This document shows positions 28,729 through 38,700 of a DNA stretch of 64,000 nucleotides, in pieces. Below the pieces are notes generated by a model. That model had not been told where the DNA came from, searched no databases, and saw nothing but the letters and a program-made list of their open reading frames with translations. The first letter of the stretch is position 1. Every line of letters begins with the position of its first letter. The translations under genes and the position numbers were made by a program. The stretch is from Cupriavidus sp. UYMMa02A. Lineage in GTDB: Bacteria > Pseudomonadota > Gammaproteobacteria > Burkholderiales > Burkholderiaceae. The stretch covers positions 124,001 through 188,000 of the forward strand of contig LRMT01000034.1 in NCBI GenBank assembly GCA_001725945.1, read 5' to 3'.

Positions 28729-29400
28729 GGTTGTGCTCCTTGCAATGCCCGGGGAAGAGGACGGGGGACGATGAGAACCATTCCGTTCCTACACGTGGCC
28801 GCGCGATTTACGTGTCGCTGCCCACCGGAGCCAGCACTTGCGCGGCAAATGACCCATGCTCGTTTAAGGCTGCATAACCCATGCCTTAAGGGTGCCCAGC
28901 GTGCGGGCGCCTGCTCCGCCACAGGCGTGGTTGTGGCGCGGAAAAATCGGGCAGCACCGCACACGCAGACGGGGAGGGCCACGCCGATCCTGTCGCAGAA
29001 AATTTGGCGACCTTGCCAAGGCGCTGCGCAACCCGAGCCGGGATGTTGCGCCGGCGCGAAGAGCTGATTGCTTCTCATACTGACAGGCGCAGCATGCGGC
29101 GGCGTCAACGGCTGGCGCTCGCGGTGGGAGACGCTGGTCTTGGGGTATTCTTGGCGCCAGTCCCGCCGATCTTTCACGGTTTCTGGAATGCTGACGCGGC
29201 CAACTATTTGGACGACTCGGGAAGGGGGAATGCCAATTGACCGCCAACCAGGAATTGCAGTGGTCCCGTCGGGACACTGTCCAACTGCCAGCTATACCAC
29301 GAGGAGCAGGGCAGTGCGGCGGATCGCGTGCGCGTTGTTCACCGGCAAGGACGCGGCGGCCAAGGGTCGGTGCAGCGCCTGGCAGCCGGGCTGACATGCC
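28729..29400. other. Intergenic region, no gene recognised
   Basis: These 672 bases separate the minus-strand CYTH-CHAD gene from the plus-strand LysR gene. Several open frames exist on both strands but none has a conserved motif or a good start. It should hold the two promoters. No repeat or RNA gene was recognised. Confidence 0.5.
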
Positions 29401-30331
29401 ATGAACATGCCACGGACCACGCTCGAACAATGGCGCGTGGTGCAGGCCATCGTCGAGCATGGCAGCTATGCACAGGCCGCCGAGGCGCTGCACCGCAGCC
29501 AGTCATCGGTGAGCTACATGGTCGCCCGGCTGCAGGAGCAGCTGGGGGTGGAGCTGTTCTCGATGGAAGGCCGCAAGGCGCGCCTGACCGAGAACGGCGC
29601 GGCGCTGCTGGCGCGGGCCAGTGAACTGCTGGGCGACGCTTACCGCCTCGAGCAGCTGGCCGGCAACCTCCAGGCGGGCTGGGGAGCGAGGTACGGCTTG
29701 CGGTGGACGCAGCGCTGCCTGCCGCCGTGCTGCTGTCGGCGCTGAAGACATTCGCGGGCCTTGCGCCTCAGACTCGCGTGCATCTCACCGAAGTCGTACT
29801 GTCCGGCGCCGATCAGGCCTTGCTGCAGCAGCAGGCCGACCTGGCGGTCGGCACGCGCATACCGACCGGACACTTCGGCGAGCGCTTGCTGGACATTCCC
29901 TTCGTCGCCGTGGCCCATCCCGCGCATCCGCTGCACCAGCTTGGCCGCACGCTGACTGCCGAAGACCTGAGCCGCGAAATGCAGGTGGTGCTGCGCGACT
30001 CCGGGAAGGCTAACCCGCGCGACGACGGCTGGCTGGGCGCCACGCTGCGCTGGACCGTCAGCCATATGGATGCCATGCGCATGCTGGTCGCGGGAGGGCT
30101 TGGCTTCGCCTGGCTGCCGGAGCACCTGGTGGCAGATGCCGCGCGCGCCGGCGCGCTGCTGCCTTTGCCGCTACGCGAGGGGCGCATCCGCCACGTACCA
30201 CTTTCCTCATCCATAGCCGGCCCGACGTCTCGGGCCCTGCCTCGCGCCACCTTGCCGAGGTCCTGGCCAGGGCCGCCAGCGCATATTTCGCCCATCACAC
30301 CGTCAGCGGCGCTCCGCCCAACATCGGCTGA
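29401..30331 (+). CDS. LysR-family regulator, frame broken near 29683 and 30203
   Basis: Restored length is about 310 residues. Helix-turn-helix: LEQWRVVQAIVEHGSYAQAAEALHRSQSSVSYMVARLQEQLGVELFSMEGRKARLTENG. One G is missing from a G-run near 29683; the frame then continues with RLAVDAALPAAVLLSALKTFAGLAPQTRVHLTEVVLSGADQALLQQQADLAVGTR. One T is missing near 30203, after which the C-terminus reads FLIHSRPDVSGPASRHLAEVLARAASAYF. This is the first of two LysR genes in front of the hydroquinone genes; which one controls them is not known. Confidence 0.82.
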
Positions 30332-30404
30332 TCCGATCGGATTGCGCGGATTTTCGGATCAATGGGTGCAAAACCTCGCCCTACCATTCGGAAATCACGA
30401 ATAA

Positions 30405-30452
30405 GAACGCATTCCGCCCCAGTGCGCCATTGCCTCCGGACGGAATGCGTTC
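30405..30452. promoter_or_regulatory. 12-bp inverted repeat before the second LysR gene
   Basis: GAACGCATTCCG (30405-30416) and CGGAATGCGTTC (30441-30452) are perfect inverted copies separated by 24 bases. Each arm is itself nearly symmetric (GGAA-N4-TTCC). The spacing suggests two dimer sites on the same DNA face, likely for a LysR tetramer. Confidence 0.5.
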
Positions 30453-30489
30453 CGACAAGACGGGGCTACCCGTCGCCGACGGAGACAAT

Positions 30490-31419
30490 ATGAACCACTT
30501 TCTCGCCATCGAGGCGTTCGTGCGCGTGGCGGAAGCCAGCAGCTTCGCCGAGGCGGCGCGCCAGCTTGGCGTGGCCGGGTCCATCGTGACCAGCCGCGTT
30601 CAACAGCTCGAGAAGTTCATCGGCACACCGCTCTTTCACCGCAGTACGCGGCATGTGCGGCTTTCCGAGATCGGCGAGGCGTATTACAAGGATTGCGCCG
30701 AGGCGGTATCGCAGCTCAATAGCCTGACTGACCAGATGCGCGACCTCAAGGGCACGCCAACGGGCAGGCTGCGCATCCAGATGCTGCCCGGCTATGCCAT
30801 CGGACATTTCGGCCAGTTGCTGCATGACTTCACGCAGCGCTATCCCGGCATCCAGCTCGACATCATCGTCAATGACCGCGTGGTCGATCCCGTGGAAGAG
30901 GGCTTCGACGTGGCGTTCCAGATCTTCCCCCCTATCTCCGGGGCGTTGATCGAGAAGCGCCTGTTCCCGGTGCGGCGCCTGTTCTGCGCCACGCCGGACT
31001 ATCTGGCGCGGCACGGCACGCCGCTCGAACCCGCTGACCTGCTGACCCATACCACAGCGCTCTACGCGGGCTATCCGTCGCGCAACCGTTGGGTCTTTAC
31101 ACGCGGCGAGGAGACGGTGGCACTAGAACTGCCAGGGCAGGTGCGTTCCAACTCCGTGCACCTGCTGCGCGACTACGCGGTCTCAGGGGCCTGCATTGTC
31201 TGCCTGCCTACGCTGGTTGCCAGCGAATACCTGCAGGACGGCCGCCTGGTGCCGGTGCTGACCGACTACACGCTGGCGCCGTTCTCTTTTGCCGCCGTCT
31301 ACCCCACCACGCAGCGGCAGGCCGTCAAGGTGCGCATGCTGGTGGATTTCCTGGTTGAGCGCCTGGCCGGTGATCCCGCCTGGGACGTGCCATTGCTCGC
31401 GCGCGGCTGGGTCAACTGA
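30490..31419 (+). CDS. LysR-family regulator next to the hydroquinone operon
   Basis: 309 residues, intact frame, with GGAG 5 bases before the ATG at 30490. Helix-turn-helix: MNHFLAIEAFVRVAEASSFAEAARQLGVAGSIVTSRVQQLEKFIGTPLFHRSTRHVRLSEIG. The effector domain includes PTGRLRIQMLPGYAIGHFGQLLHDFTQRYPGIQLDIIV. It is the nearest regulator upstream of pnpC, 116 bases away and in the same direction. That gap holds a small dyad CGATAG-CCA-CTATCG at 31480-31494 that could be an operator. Confidence 0.9.
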   Translation: MNHFLAIEAFVRVAEASSFAEAARQLGVAGSIVTSRVQQLEKFIGTPLFHRSTRHVRLSEIGEAYYKDCAEAVSQLNSLTDQMRDLKGTPTGRLRIQMLPGYAIGHFGQLLHDFTQRYPGIQLDIIVNDRVVDPVEEGFDVAFQIFPPISGALIEKRLFPVRRLFCATPDYLARHGTPLEPADLLTHTTALYAGYPSRNRWVFTRGEETVALELPGQVRSNSVHLLRDYAVSGACIVCLPTLVASEYLQDGRLVPVLTDYTLAPFSFAAVYPTTQRQAVKVRMLVDFLVERLAGDPAWDVPLLARGWVN

Positions 31420-31535
31420 GTGGATTCTTCGGGAACGACGAAGAGGCCATTCGCCATTCCGGCCATTGTTGCGGCGGTGCGATAGCCACTATCGTAGTCA
31501 CAACGAATGATCGATAACAGCAGGAGACAAAACGC

Positions 31536-32020
31536 ATGAATCCCGCATTCAAGACCCACTTCGGATCCCTTGCCCACTACAACAAGGGCAACATCGAAGT
31601 GACTCAGGGCGACGCCCGTCACTATGTATTTTCCAATGTGTTCGAGGTGGCTTCGAAGTCCGCACCGTACGAGCGCGTCGTAGTTGGCAAGAATCTGGAA
31701 TATGTGGTCGAGACCCTGCGCGCCGAAGGCCAGTCGCCGTGGTTCGCTTGCGCGCATGACGAGTTCGTGATCGCCATGGATGGCGAAGTGCGCGTCGATT
31801 TCGTCGCGCTGGACCAGCCACCGGCACAGGCAGATGGCGCCGTGCTGGCGGAGCCCACCGGCCGCACCATGGGTTACGTGGTGCTGAGCCAGGGCCATCA
31901 GGGTTTGCTGCCCGCGGCTGCGCCTACCGCTTCAGCGCCTCCGAGGCCTGCACGCTGCTGCTGCAAGGCAAGTTCGGCGCGCTCTCCGTCCAGAAGTGGG
32001 CCGAGATCTGCCTGCACTGA
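31536..32020 (+). CDS. pnpC: Hydroquinone 1,2-dioxygenase, small subunit; frame broken near 31917
   Basis: About 161 residues after one G is restored; the tail then reads CAYRFSASEACTLLLQGKFGALSVQKWAEICLH. Recognisable features are FKTHFGSLAHYNKGNIE, ARHYVFSNVFEVASKSAPYERVVVGKNLEYV and CAHDEFVIAMDGEVRVDFV. Size and order, followed at once by a larger partner, match the two-subunit Fe(II) hydroquinone dioxygenases of the para-nitrophenol and 4-hydroxyacetophenone pathways (PnpCD, HapCD). The alpha2beta2 enzyme cleaves hydroquinone to 4-hydroxymuconic semialdehyde. Assignment rests on remembered family features and gene order. Confidence 0.82.
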
Positions 32021-32065
32021 TCCGCTCACCTCCGACGAACCCGCCATTACCCCAGGAGCCAAACC

Positions 32066-33096
32066 ATGGCCATGCTAGACACCGCAGCCAAGTCCGACGC
32101 CGCAGCGAAGGGCTTCGCCGCCGACAAGGTACAAGCCAGCGCAGCCGACCCCGTCACCGGCTATCGCAGCTTCACGCTCGGCGCCTTCCGCTTTTCGCGC
32201 GACGCTTACTTCGCCACCGTTCAATGGCCGTCGCTTGGCCAGACCCGCACCCATGCCATTCCTGCCGACGCGTTCCTGCGCGCAATGATGCGCGACGTGG
32301 CGTGGGGCTTCTTTTACGGCTGGGTGAATTTCGATCATGTATTTGGCACGCGCAACCACTATGGCAAGGTAGACGTATACGCCGGCGCCTTCAACGGCGT
32401 CATGAAGGACGCGGGCGTCGATTACACCGAGACCTTCGACGCGCCGATGATCATGGCCACGTTCAAGGCCATCCTGCATGACTGGACCAACGAAGGCTTC
32501 GATCCCTTCGCCGCTCCGGAGGAAACCGGCACTGCCTTTGGGCACAAACGCGGTGAGAACGGGGAGGCGATCGAGCGCACGCGCATTGCCACGCGCCGCA
32601 TGCCCGGCCTGCCCGATGATTCGCCGCTGCGCGACGAGCTCCCCGTCAACCGGGCCTTTCTTGACGTGCCGCAGGACGAGCCTGCCGTGCATTGCGAGCC
32701 CGGCTTCGAGGGCCAGCTCCATGCCTTCAACCTGTTCAAGTACCTGTCGCGCTCGGACGTGACCTGGAACCCGTCGGTGACCTCGGTATGCGGCCAGAGC
32801 CTGTTCTGTCCAACCACCGAGGAGTACATCCTCCCCGTCTTCCACGGCAATGACCGTGTCGAATGGTTCCTGCAATTGTCGGACGAGATCATCTGGGACA
32901 TTGGCGACAAGAACACGGGCGCGCCGCGCGCCCGCGTCACGATGCGTGCCGGAGATATCTGCGCCATGCCGGCGGATATCCGGCACCAGGCTATTCGACC
33001 AAGCGTTCGATGCTGCTGGTGTGGGAGAACGCCACGCCGAACCTGCCCAAGCGCTATGAAAGCGGAGAGCTGAAGCCGTACCCGGTGGAGTTCTGA
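32066..33096 (+). CDS. pnpD: Hydroquinone 1,2-dioxygenase, large subunit; frame broken near 32989
   Basis: About 343 residues after one G is restored; the C-terminus then reads GYSTKRSMLLVWENATPNLPKRYESGELKPYPVEF. The protein matches the expected 38-kDa large subunit, with FGTRNHYGKVDVYAGAFNGVMKDAGVDYTE, a C-terminal cupin-like region (EWFLQLSDEIIWDIGD and MRAGDICAMPADIRHQ) and many aromatic residues. The large subunit carries the Fe(II) site in characterised relatives; I did not assign the ligands individually. It starts 45 bases after pnpC and should be co-translated. Confidence 0.82.
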
Positions 33097-33141
33097 CGTT
33101 CAGAAGCACCCGCCAAACGACACCACGGACCCCATCGAATC

Positions 33142-34603
33142 ATGCAGAACAAGCTCCTCATCAACGGCCGCTTTGTCGACGCGCTCAGCGGCGGCACCAT
33201 CGACGTGCTGAACCCGCACGACGGCACCATCATTACCGCCATTGCCGCGGCCGAGGCGGCCGACGTCGATGCGGCGGTGGCGGCCGCCAGCCGGGCCTTC
33301 CCGGCCTGGTCGCGGATGGCGGCCGCCGAGCGCGGACGCTGCTGCTGAAGCTGGCCGACGCCATCGGGGCCCACGCCGAGGAACTGGCGCACCTGGAATC
33401 GCTGGACACTGGACACCCGATCCGCGATTCCCGCGCGCTCGACGTGCCGCGCACGGCTGCCTGCTTTCGCTACTTCGGCGGCATGGCAGATAAGCTGCAG
33501 GGTTCGGTGATTCCCGTGGAAACGGGCTTCCTCAACTACGTGCAACGCGCTCCCATCGGCGTAGTCGGGCAGATCGTGCCGTGGAATTTTCCGCTGATGT
33601 TCACCAGTTGGAAGATGGGCCCGCCTTGGCGGCCGGTAATACGGTGGTGATCAAGCCGTCGGAACTGACGCCGCTGTCGTCACTGCGCATTGCCGAGCTG
33701 ATGGCCGAAGTCGGTTTTCCGGCGGGCGTGGTCAACATGGTACCGGGCTATGGGCATACTGCCGGCCAGCGCCTGGCCGAGCACCCTGGGGTGGGCAAGA
33801 TCGCCTTTACCGGTTCGACGGCCACGGGCCGGCGTATCGTCGAAGCATCCAAGGGCAACCTCAAGCGCGTGCAGCTCGAACTCGGGGGCAAGGGCGCCAA
33901 CATCGTGTTCGAAGATGCAGACCTCGACGCCGCCATCAACGGCGCTGCGTGGGCCATCTTCCATAACCAGGGCCAGGCCTGCATCGCGGGTTCGCGCCTA
34001 GTGCTGCATGAGCGCATCGCCGACGAATTCCTCGACCGCTTCGGCAAGCTGGCGGCGTCGATTCGGCTGGGCGATCCGCTGGACCCGGAAACCGAGATGG
34101 GGCCGCTGACCTCGGCGCAGCATCGTGACAAGGTGCTGTCCTATACCGGCGTGGCGCGCGAGCAGGGCGGGCGGGTGCTCACTGGCGGCAAGGCGCCGAT
34201 GCTGGCGGGGCTGGAGAACGGCTACTACGTCGAGCCGACCATCGTTGAAGCGAAGCCGCACGATCGCGTGGCGCAGGAGGAGGTGTTCGGTCCTTTCGTC
34301 ACCGTGCTGCGCTTCGCCAGCGACGACGAGGCACTGACCATCGCCAACGCCACCGAGTACGGTCTTGGCAGCGGTCTGTGGACGCGCGACCTGAGCCGCG
34401 CCCACAAGATGGCCAACAGCATCCACGCCGGCATGTGCTGGATCAATTGCTACAAGCGGGTCAACCCGGGTAGTCCGTTCGGCGGCGTCGGCCACTCCGG
34501 CTATGGCCGCGAAATGGGCTTCGAGGCCATGCATGACTACACCGAGGCTCGCTCGGTGTGGGTCAACGTTGACGCGACGGTGCCGCCACACTTCAAGCGC
34601 TGA
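33142..34603 (+). CDS. pnpE: Aldehyde dehydrogenase, probable 4-hydroxymuconic semialdehyde dehydrogenase; frame broken near 33338 and 33624
   Basis: About 487 residues after two bases are restored. Aldehyde dehydrogenase hallmarks are PIGVVGQIVPWNFPLMFTSWK, the NAD-binding FTGSTATGRRIVEAS, the general base Glu near residue 247 in LELGGKGANIVFEDADLD, and the catalytic Cys near residue 281 in HNQGQACIAGSR. The C-terminus carries EEVFGPFVTVLRF and PFGGVGHSGYGREMG. Position after the hydroquinone dioxygenase genes and before maleylacetate reductase identifies the substrate as 4-hydroxymuconic semialdehyde, oxidised with NAD(P)+ to maleylacetate. Confidence 0.88.
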
Positions 34604-34610
34604 GAGAACC

Positions 34611-35676
34611 ATGCAAGGCTTTGTCTACCAGTCGGCGCCGTCGCGCGTCGTGTTCGGCGCAGGCGTGCTGGCGCAGTTGCCTGACGAGGTGGTGCGGCTC
34701 GGCGCCCGGCGGGCGCTGGTGCTGACCACACCCGAACAGCGCGGTTTGGGCGAGCGCGTGGCCAGTCTGTTCGGTGAGCGTGCCGTTGGCGTCTATGCCC
34801 AGGCGGTGATGCACGTGCCAACCGAGGTCGCCCGAGCAGCGCGCGAAGAGGCGACGCGGCTCGGCGCCGACTGTTACGTGGCCGTCGGCGGAGGTTCTAC
34901 GATCGGTCTGGGGAAGGCCATCGCACTGGAATCGCCGCAGCCTATCATCGCCGTGCCCACCACGTATGCCGGGTCGGAAGTCACCCCCATCTACGGCCTG
35001 ACCGAAGGTCGGCTCAAGAAAACCGGGCGCGACACCCGCGTGCTGCCGCGCACGGTGCTCTACGATCCGGAGCTCACCCTGACGCTGCCTGCGGACATCT
35101 CTGCCGCTTCCGGCATGAATGCCATGGCGCACGCGTAGAGGCCTTGTACGCGCAGGATGCGAACCCGGTCATCAGCCTGATGGCAGAGGAATCCATTCGC
35201 GCGCTCGCGCAGGCATTGCCGGCAGTTGTGCGCCGCCCCGACGACATCGCGGCGCGCGGGCAGGCGCTGTATGGCGCGTGGCTCGCCGGCGTCTGCCTGG
35301 GCAATGTCGGCATGGCGCTGCACCACAAGATCTGTCATACGCTGGGCGGCACCTTCAATCTTCCGCATGCGCAAGCGCACGCCGTGATGCTGCCGCACAC
35401 TGCGCACTACAACCATGCTGCCGCGCCGCTGGCACTAGAGCGCGCGCGCGCGCGCTGGGCGGCGAGCAGGCGAACGAGGCCGGCCCTTTGCTGTACCGCC
35501 TCAACCAGGCGCTCGGCATACCGGCAGGCCTGGCGGCCATCGGCATGCCCGAGGCCGGTCTGGAAGAAGCCGCTACGCTGGCCTGCGCCAACCCCTACGA
35601 CAATCCGGCGCCGGTGGAGCGGGCACCGATCCTTGCCCTGCTTGGGCGCGCGTGGCGTGGCGAAGCCCCGGCCTGA
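34611..35676 (+). CDS. pnpF: Maleylacetate reductase; frame broken near 35137 and 35455
   Basis: About 355 residues after two bases are restored, normal for maleylacetate reductases of the Fe-alcohol dehydrogenase fold. N-terminus QGFVYQSAPSRVVFGAGVLAQLPDEV, nucleotide motif VAVGGGSTIGLGKAIALE, then PTTYAGSEVTPIYGLT, SGMNAMAHAVEALYAQDANP and MALHHKICHTLGGTFNLPHAQAHAVMLP, containing the histidines of the metal-site region. It reduces maleylacetate to 3-oxoadipate with NAD(P)H. It stands between the two ring-cleavage branches, both of which yield maleylacetate. Confidence 0.9.
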
Positions 35677-35714
35677 GCCGTTCCCGCACTGCAAAGAACA
35701 AAGGAGGACCCATC

Positions 35715-36587
35715 ATGGAGACAAACCACACCGCTGCCGAGGCCGCCATCACCGATCAGGTGATCGAGCGCCTCGCCAACACGCCCGATCCGCGCCTGAA
35801 GACGCTGATGCAGGCACTCGTGCGCCATCTGCACGCTTATGTGCGCGAGGTCGAGCCGACCGAGGAAGAATGGTTCGCCGCGATCCAGTTCCTGACCGAT
35901 ACCGGCAAGATGTGCGACGGCATGGTGCGGCAGGAATTCATCCTGCTGTCCGACACGCTGGGCGTATCGATGCTGGTCGATGCGATCAACCACCGCCAGG
36001 CCACGGGCGCCACGGATACCACCGTGTTCGGGCCGTTTTACATCGCTGGCATGCCGGAGCGTGAATGCGGCGAGAACATGGCTGAAACCCCGGGCAGGCC
36101 CGCGCTGGTGCACGGCCACGTCCGCTCCCCCGATGGAACGCCTGTCGCCGGTGCCGTGCTCGACATCTGGCAGACCGCTGACAACGGCATGTACTCGGGC
36201 CAGGACACGGCCCAGCCCGCCGGCAACCTGCGTGGCCGCTACCGCACCGATGCGGACGGCTACTACGCCATCCGCACGATCGTGCCGGTCAGCTACCCGA
36301 TCCCGACCGATGGTCCGGTCGGGCGCATGCTGAATGCCACCGACCGCCACCCGTGGCGGCCCGCGCACCTGCATTTCATGATCGATGCCCCCGCTCACCG
36401 CAAGCTGGTGACGCATCTGTTCAACCAGGGCGACCCATACCTTGATTCGGATGCGGTGTTCGGTGTCAAGCCGTCGCTGCAGGTCGCCTACGAGGAGCGC
36501 CCGGCCGGTCACGCGCTGGCCAGCCGCTTTGGCTTTGATGGCCCGTTCCAGGAAGCACGCTACGACTTCGTGCTCGCGCCGCGGTAA
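35715..36587 (+). CDS. pnpG: Hydroxyquinol 1,2-dioxygenase (intradiol)
   Basis: 290 residues, intact, with AAGGAGG upstream of the ATG at 35715. The intradiol Fe(III) ligands are Tyr160 (TADNGMYSGQD), Tyr194 (IVPVSYPIPTDGPVG), His218 and His220 (RHPWRPAHLHFMI). The N-terminal helical linker domain and the sequence of the dioxygenase core are typical of hydroxyquinol rather than catechol enzymes. It cleaves 1,2,4-trihydroxybenzene to maleylacetate, giving a second entry to the same intermediate made by pnpCDE. Co-directional with pnpF, 38 bases downstream. Confidence 0.92.
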   Translation: METNHTAAEAAITDQVIERLANTPDPRLKTLMQALVRHLHAYVREVEPTEEEWFAAIQFLTDTGKMCDGMVRQEFILLSDTLGVSMLVDAINHRQATGATDTTVFGPFYIAGMPERECGENMAETPGRPALVHGHVRSPDGTPVAGAVLDIWQTADNGMYSGQDTAQPAGNLRGRYRTDADGYYAIRTIVPVSYPIPTDGPVGRMLNATDRHPWRPAHLHFMIDAPAHRKLVTHLFNQGDPYLDSDAVFGVKPSLQVAYEERPAGHALASRFGFDGPFQEARYDFVLAPR

Positions 36588-36600
36588 GGACGGAAGCCCC

Positions 36601-36912
36601 ATGTCACGCTATTACGCCATCTTCGCCACCGACAAGCCCGGCATGCGCGCCGTACGAGAGCGGGTACGCCCGGCCCATAGGGCCTACCTGCGCACCGCCG
36701 ACCGCCACCACGTATTCGTTCGGCTGGGCGGGCCGACGCTGGATGTGTCAGGCGATGCCATGAACGGCACGCTTCTCGTCATCGAGGCCGAACAGATCGA
36801 GGACGTCGAGCGCTTTGTTCACGGCGATCCGTACATGCACGCCGGCCTGTTCGAACGCATCGAGATCCGCCCGTGGAACTGGAGTCTCGGCAATCCTGAG
36901 CGCAGGGTCTAG
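36601..36912 (+). CDS. YciI-family small protein
   Basis: 103 residues starting 13 bases after pnpG. It shows the YciI/DGPF ferredoxin-like fold: RYYAIFATDKPGMRAVRERVRPAHRAYLRTAD, GTLLVIEAEQIEDVERFVHGDPYMHAGLFERIEIRPWNW. The His-Asp pair proposed as active site in YciI corresponds to HGDPYMHAGLF. Similar small proteins occur in aromatic-degradation operons (for example with dehydrochlorinases or muconolactone isomerase-like roles), but the reaction here is unknown. Confidence 0.82.
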   Translation: MSRYYAIFATDKPGMRAVRERVRPAHRAYLRTADRHHVFVRLGGPTLDVSGDAMNGTLLVIEAEQIEDVERFVHGDPYMHAGLFERIEIRPWNWSLGNPERRV

Positions 36913-36924
36913 GAGAGGGCGCTC

Positions 36925-37254
36925 ATGGACACCGTTCTTCTCTGTCGCCTGGATGCCATGCCGGATGGCGGTGCCTGTGTTGCGGACGCGGGGCTAGCCA
37001 ACGATGTGGTGGTGGTGCGCCGCGGCCAGCAAGCCTGGGCCTACCTCAACCGCTGCCCGCATTTTTCGGTATGCCTGGACTACGAGCCCGGCGACGTGGT
37101 GACCTATGACGGACAGGTGCTGATGTGCGCGCACCACGGAGCACTGTTCCGTTTCGAGGACGGCCATTGCATCGAAGGACCGTGCGCTGGTGCCGCACTG
37201 ACCCCCGTCGCGATACGTATCGTGGACGGCGAAGTCCGCCACTCGTCCCCGTGA
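36925..37254 (+). CDS. Rieske-type [2Fe-2S] ferredoxin
   Basis: 109 residues with both Rieske motifs: Cys44-x-His46 in NRCPHFSV and Cys68-x2-His71 in LMCAHHGALFRFEDG. It is a single-domain electron carrier like the ferredoxins of ring-hydroxylating dioxygenases. No oxygenase alpha or beta subunit and no ferredoxin reductase is encoded in the window, so the protein is an orphan here. It may serve an oxygenase elsewhere or repair the dioxygenase iron centre. Confidence 0.88.
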   Translation: MDTVLLCRLDAMPDGGACVADAGLANDVVVVRRGQQAWAYLNRCPHFSVCLDYEPGDVVTYDGQVLMCAHHGALFRFEDGHCIEGPCAGAALTPVAIRIVDGEVRHSSP

Positions 37255-37391
37255 TGACATAGCCGGCCGGGCCCGGCGACACACAAATTACATCGACAAG
37301 CAGCAAGGGGCGAGCAGCCTCGCAGGACGGCACCGGTTCCACCGCGCGCGGGGAGCCTTTTTCCCACAACAACGACAGGAGACAAGACACC

Positions 37392-38675
37392 ATGGACAGC
37401 AATTCATTCACGGCCGGCGCCGCACCCTCGTGCAACTCGCGGCGGGCGGTGCGCTGGCCGCCACCACGCCGTGGCTTTCGCCACTGGCACGGGCGGCCGG
37501 CAGCCGCGCCTGAAGATTGGCTTTGTCTCGCCGCAGACCGGGCCGCTGGCACCGTTCGGCGAGGCCGACCGCTTTATCGTCCAGCAGATGCAGGCCGCGT
37601 TGAAGGACGGCATCACGATCCGTGGCAAGAGCTTCCCTGTCAGCATCCTGGTGAAGGACAGCCAGTCCAACCCCAACCGTGCCGGTGAAGTCGCGAGCGA
37701 CCTGATCCTGAAAGACCAGGTGGACATCATGCTGGTGTCCGGCACGCCGGAAACCGCCAACCCCGTGTGCGATGCCTGCGAGCTGAACGAGACGCCATGC
37801 GTGTCCACGTCGTGCCATGGCAGCCCTGGTTCTTCGGGCGCAAGGCGACCCGAAGAAGGGGTTCAACTTTACCTATCACTTCTTCTGGGGCCTGGAGGAC
37901 GTCATCGGCGTCTATACCGCAATGTGGCAATCGGTGCAGACCAACAAGTCTGTCGGCGGACTGTTTCCGAATGACGGCGACGGCAATGCCTGGGGCGATA
38001 CCAAGGTCGGCTTTCCTCCGGCGCTTTCGCAGAAGGGCTTCGCGCTCAGGGACCCGGGTCGGTTCCAGAGCATGACGCAGGACTTCTCCGCGCAGATCGC
38101 GGCATTCCGCCAGGCTGGCGCGCAGATCGTCACGGGGGTCGTGATTCCGCCCGATGCCAGGAACTTCCTGGTGCAGGCGCGCCAGCAAGGGTTCCGTCCC
38201 AAGGTCATTTCGATTGGCAAGGCGCTGTTGTTCCCCGGCGCATCGAAGCGCTGGGCGCCTCGGTGAAGGACTATCCACCGAGGTGTGGTGGTCACCGTCG
38301 CATCCGTTCAAGTCCACGGTGACGGGGCAATCGGCACAGCAGTTGGCCGCCGCTTACGAGAAGGGCACCGGCAAGCAATGGACGCAGCCGCTCGGTTTTG
38401 CCCATGCACTCTTCGAGATTGCCGTGGATACGCTCAAGCGGACGAAGGACATCGATTCCAACGTCGCCGTGCGCGACGCGCTGGCCGCCACCCGGCTCGA
38501 CACGATCGTCGGCAACGTGGCATGGGGATCGGGACCGGTGAAGAACGTGGCCAAGACGCCGCTGGCCGGCGGCCAGTGGGTGAAGGGCCAGAAGCACAAG
38601 TTCGACCTGGTGATCGTCAACAACCAGCTTGCGCCGGGCGTGCCAGTCGGCGCCCCGCTGAAGCTCATTGCCTGA
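37392..38675 (+). CDS. ABC transporter substrate-binding protein, LIV type, probable Tat signal; about six frame breaks
   Basis: Fragments in all three frames combine to about 429 residues. After one base is restored near 37417 the N-terminus reads GRRTLVQLAAGGALAATTPWLSPLARAA, a twin-arginine-like signal. The mature part has KIGFVSPQTGPLAPFGEADRF, VKDSQSNPNRAGEVASDLI, DIMLVSGTPETANPVCDACE, FNFTYHFFWGLEDVIGVYTAMW and a C-terminal HALFEIAVDTLKRTKDIDSNVAVRDALAA. These are features of type-I periplasmic LIV-like binding proteins that in Burkholderiales often bind aromatic or carboxylic substrates. Further breaks lie near 37503, 37813, 37848, 38243 and 38272. A Tat signal would mean export of a folded protein. 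Confidence 0.82.
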
Positions 38676-38700
38676 TGCGGTCCGCAATGGAGAGGTCATC

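Noticed and set aside
28729..29400. Possible gene on either strand, for example the 209-codon minus frame at 28864-29493
   Set aside because: No start with ribosome binding site, no conserved motif, and it overlaps the well-supported LysR start.
32075..33109. 344-codon minus-strand frame opposite pnpD
   Set aside because: No conserved motif; pnpD on the plus strand is well supported.
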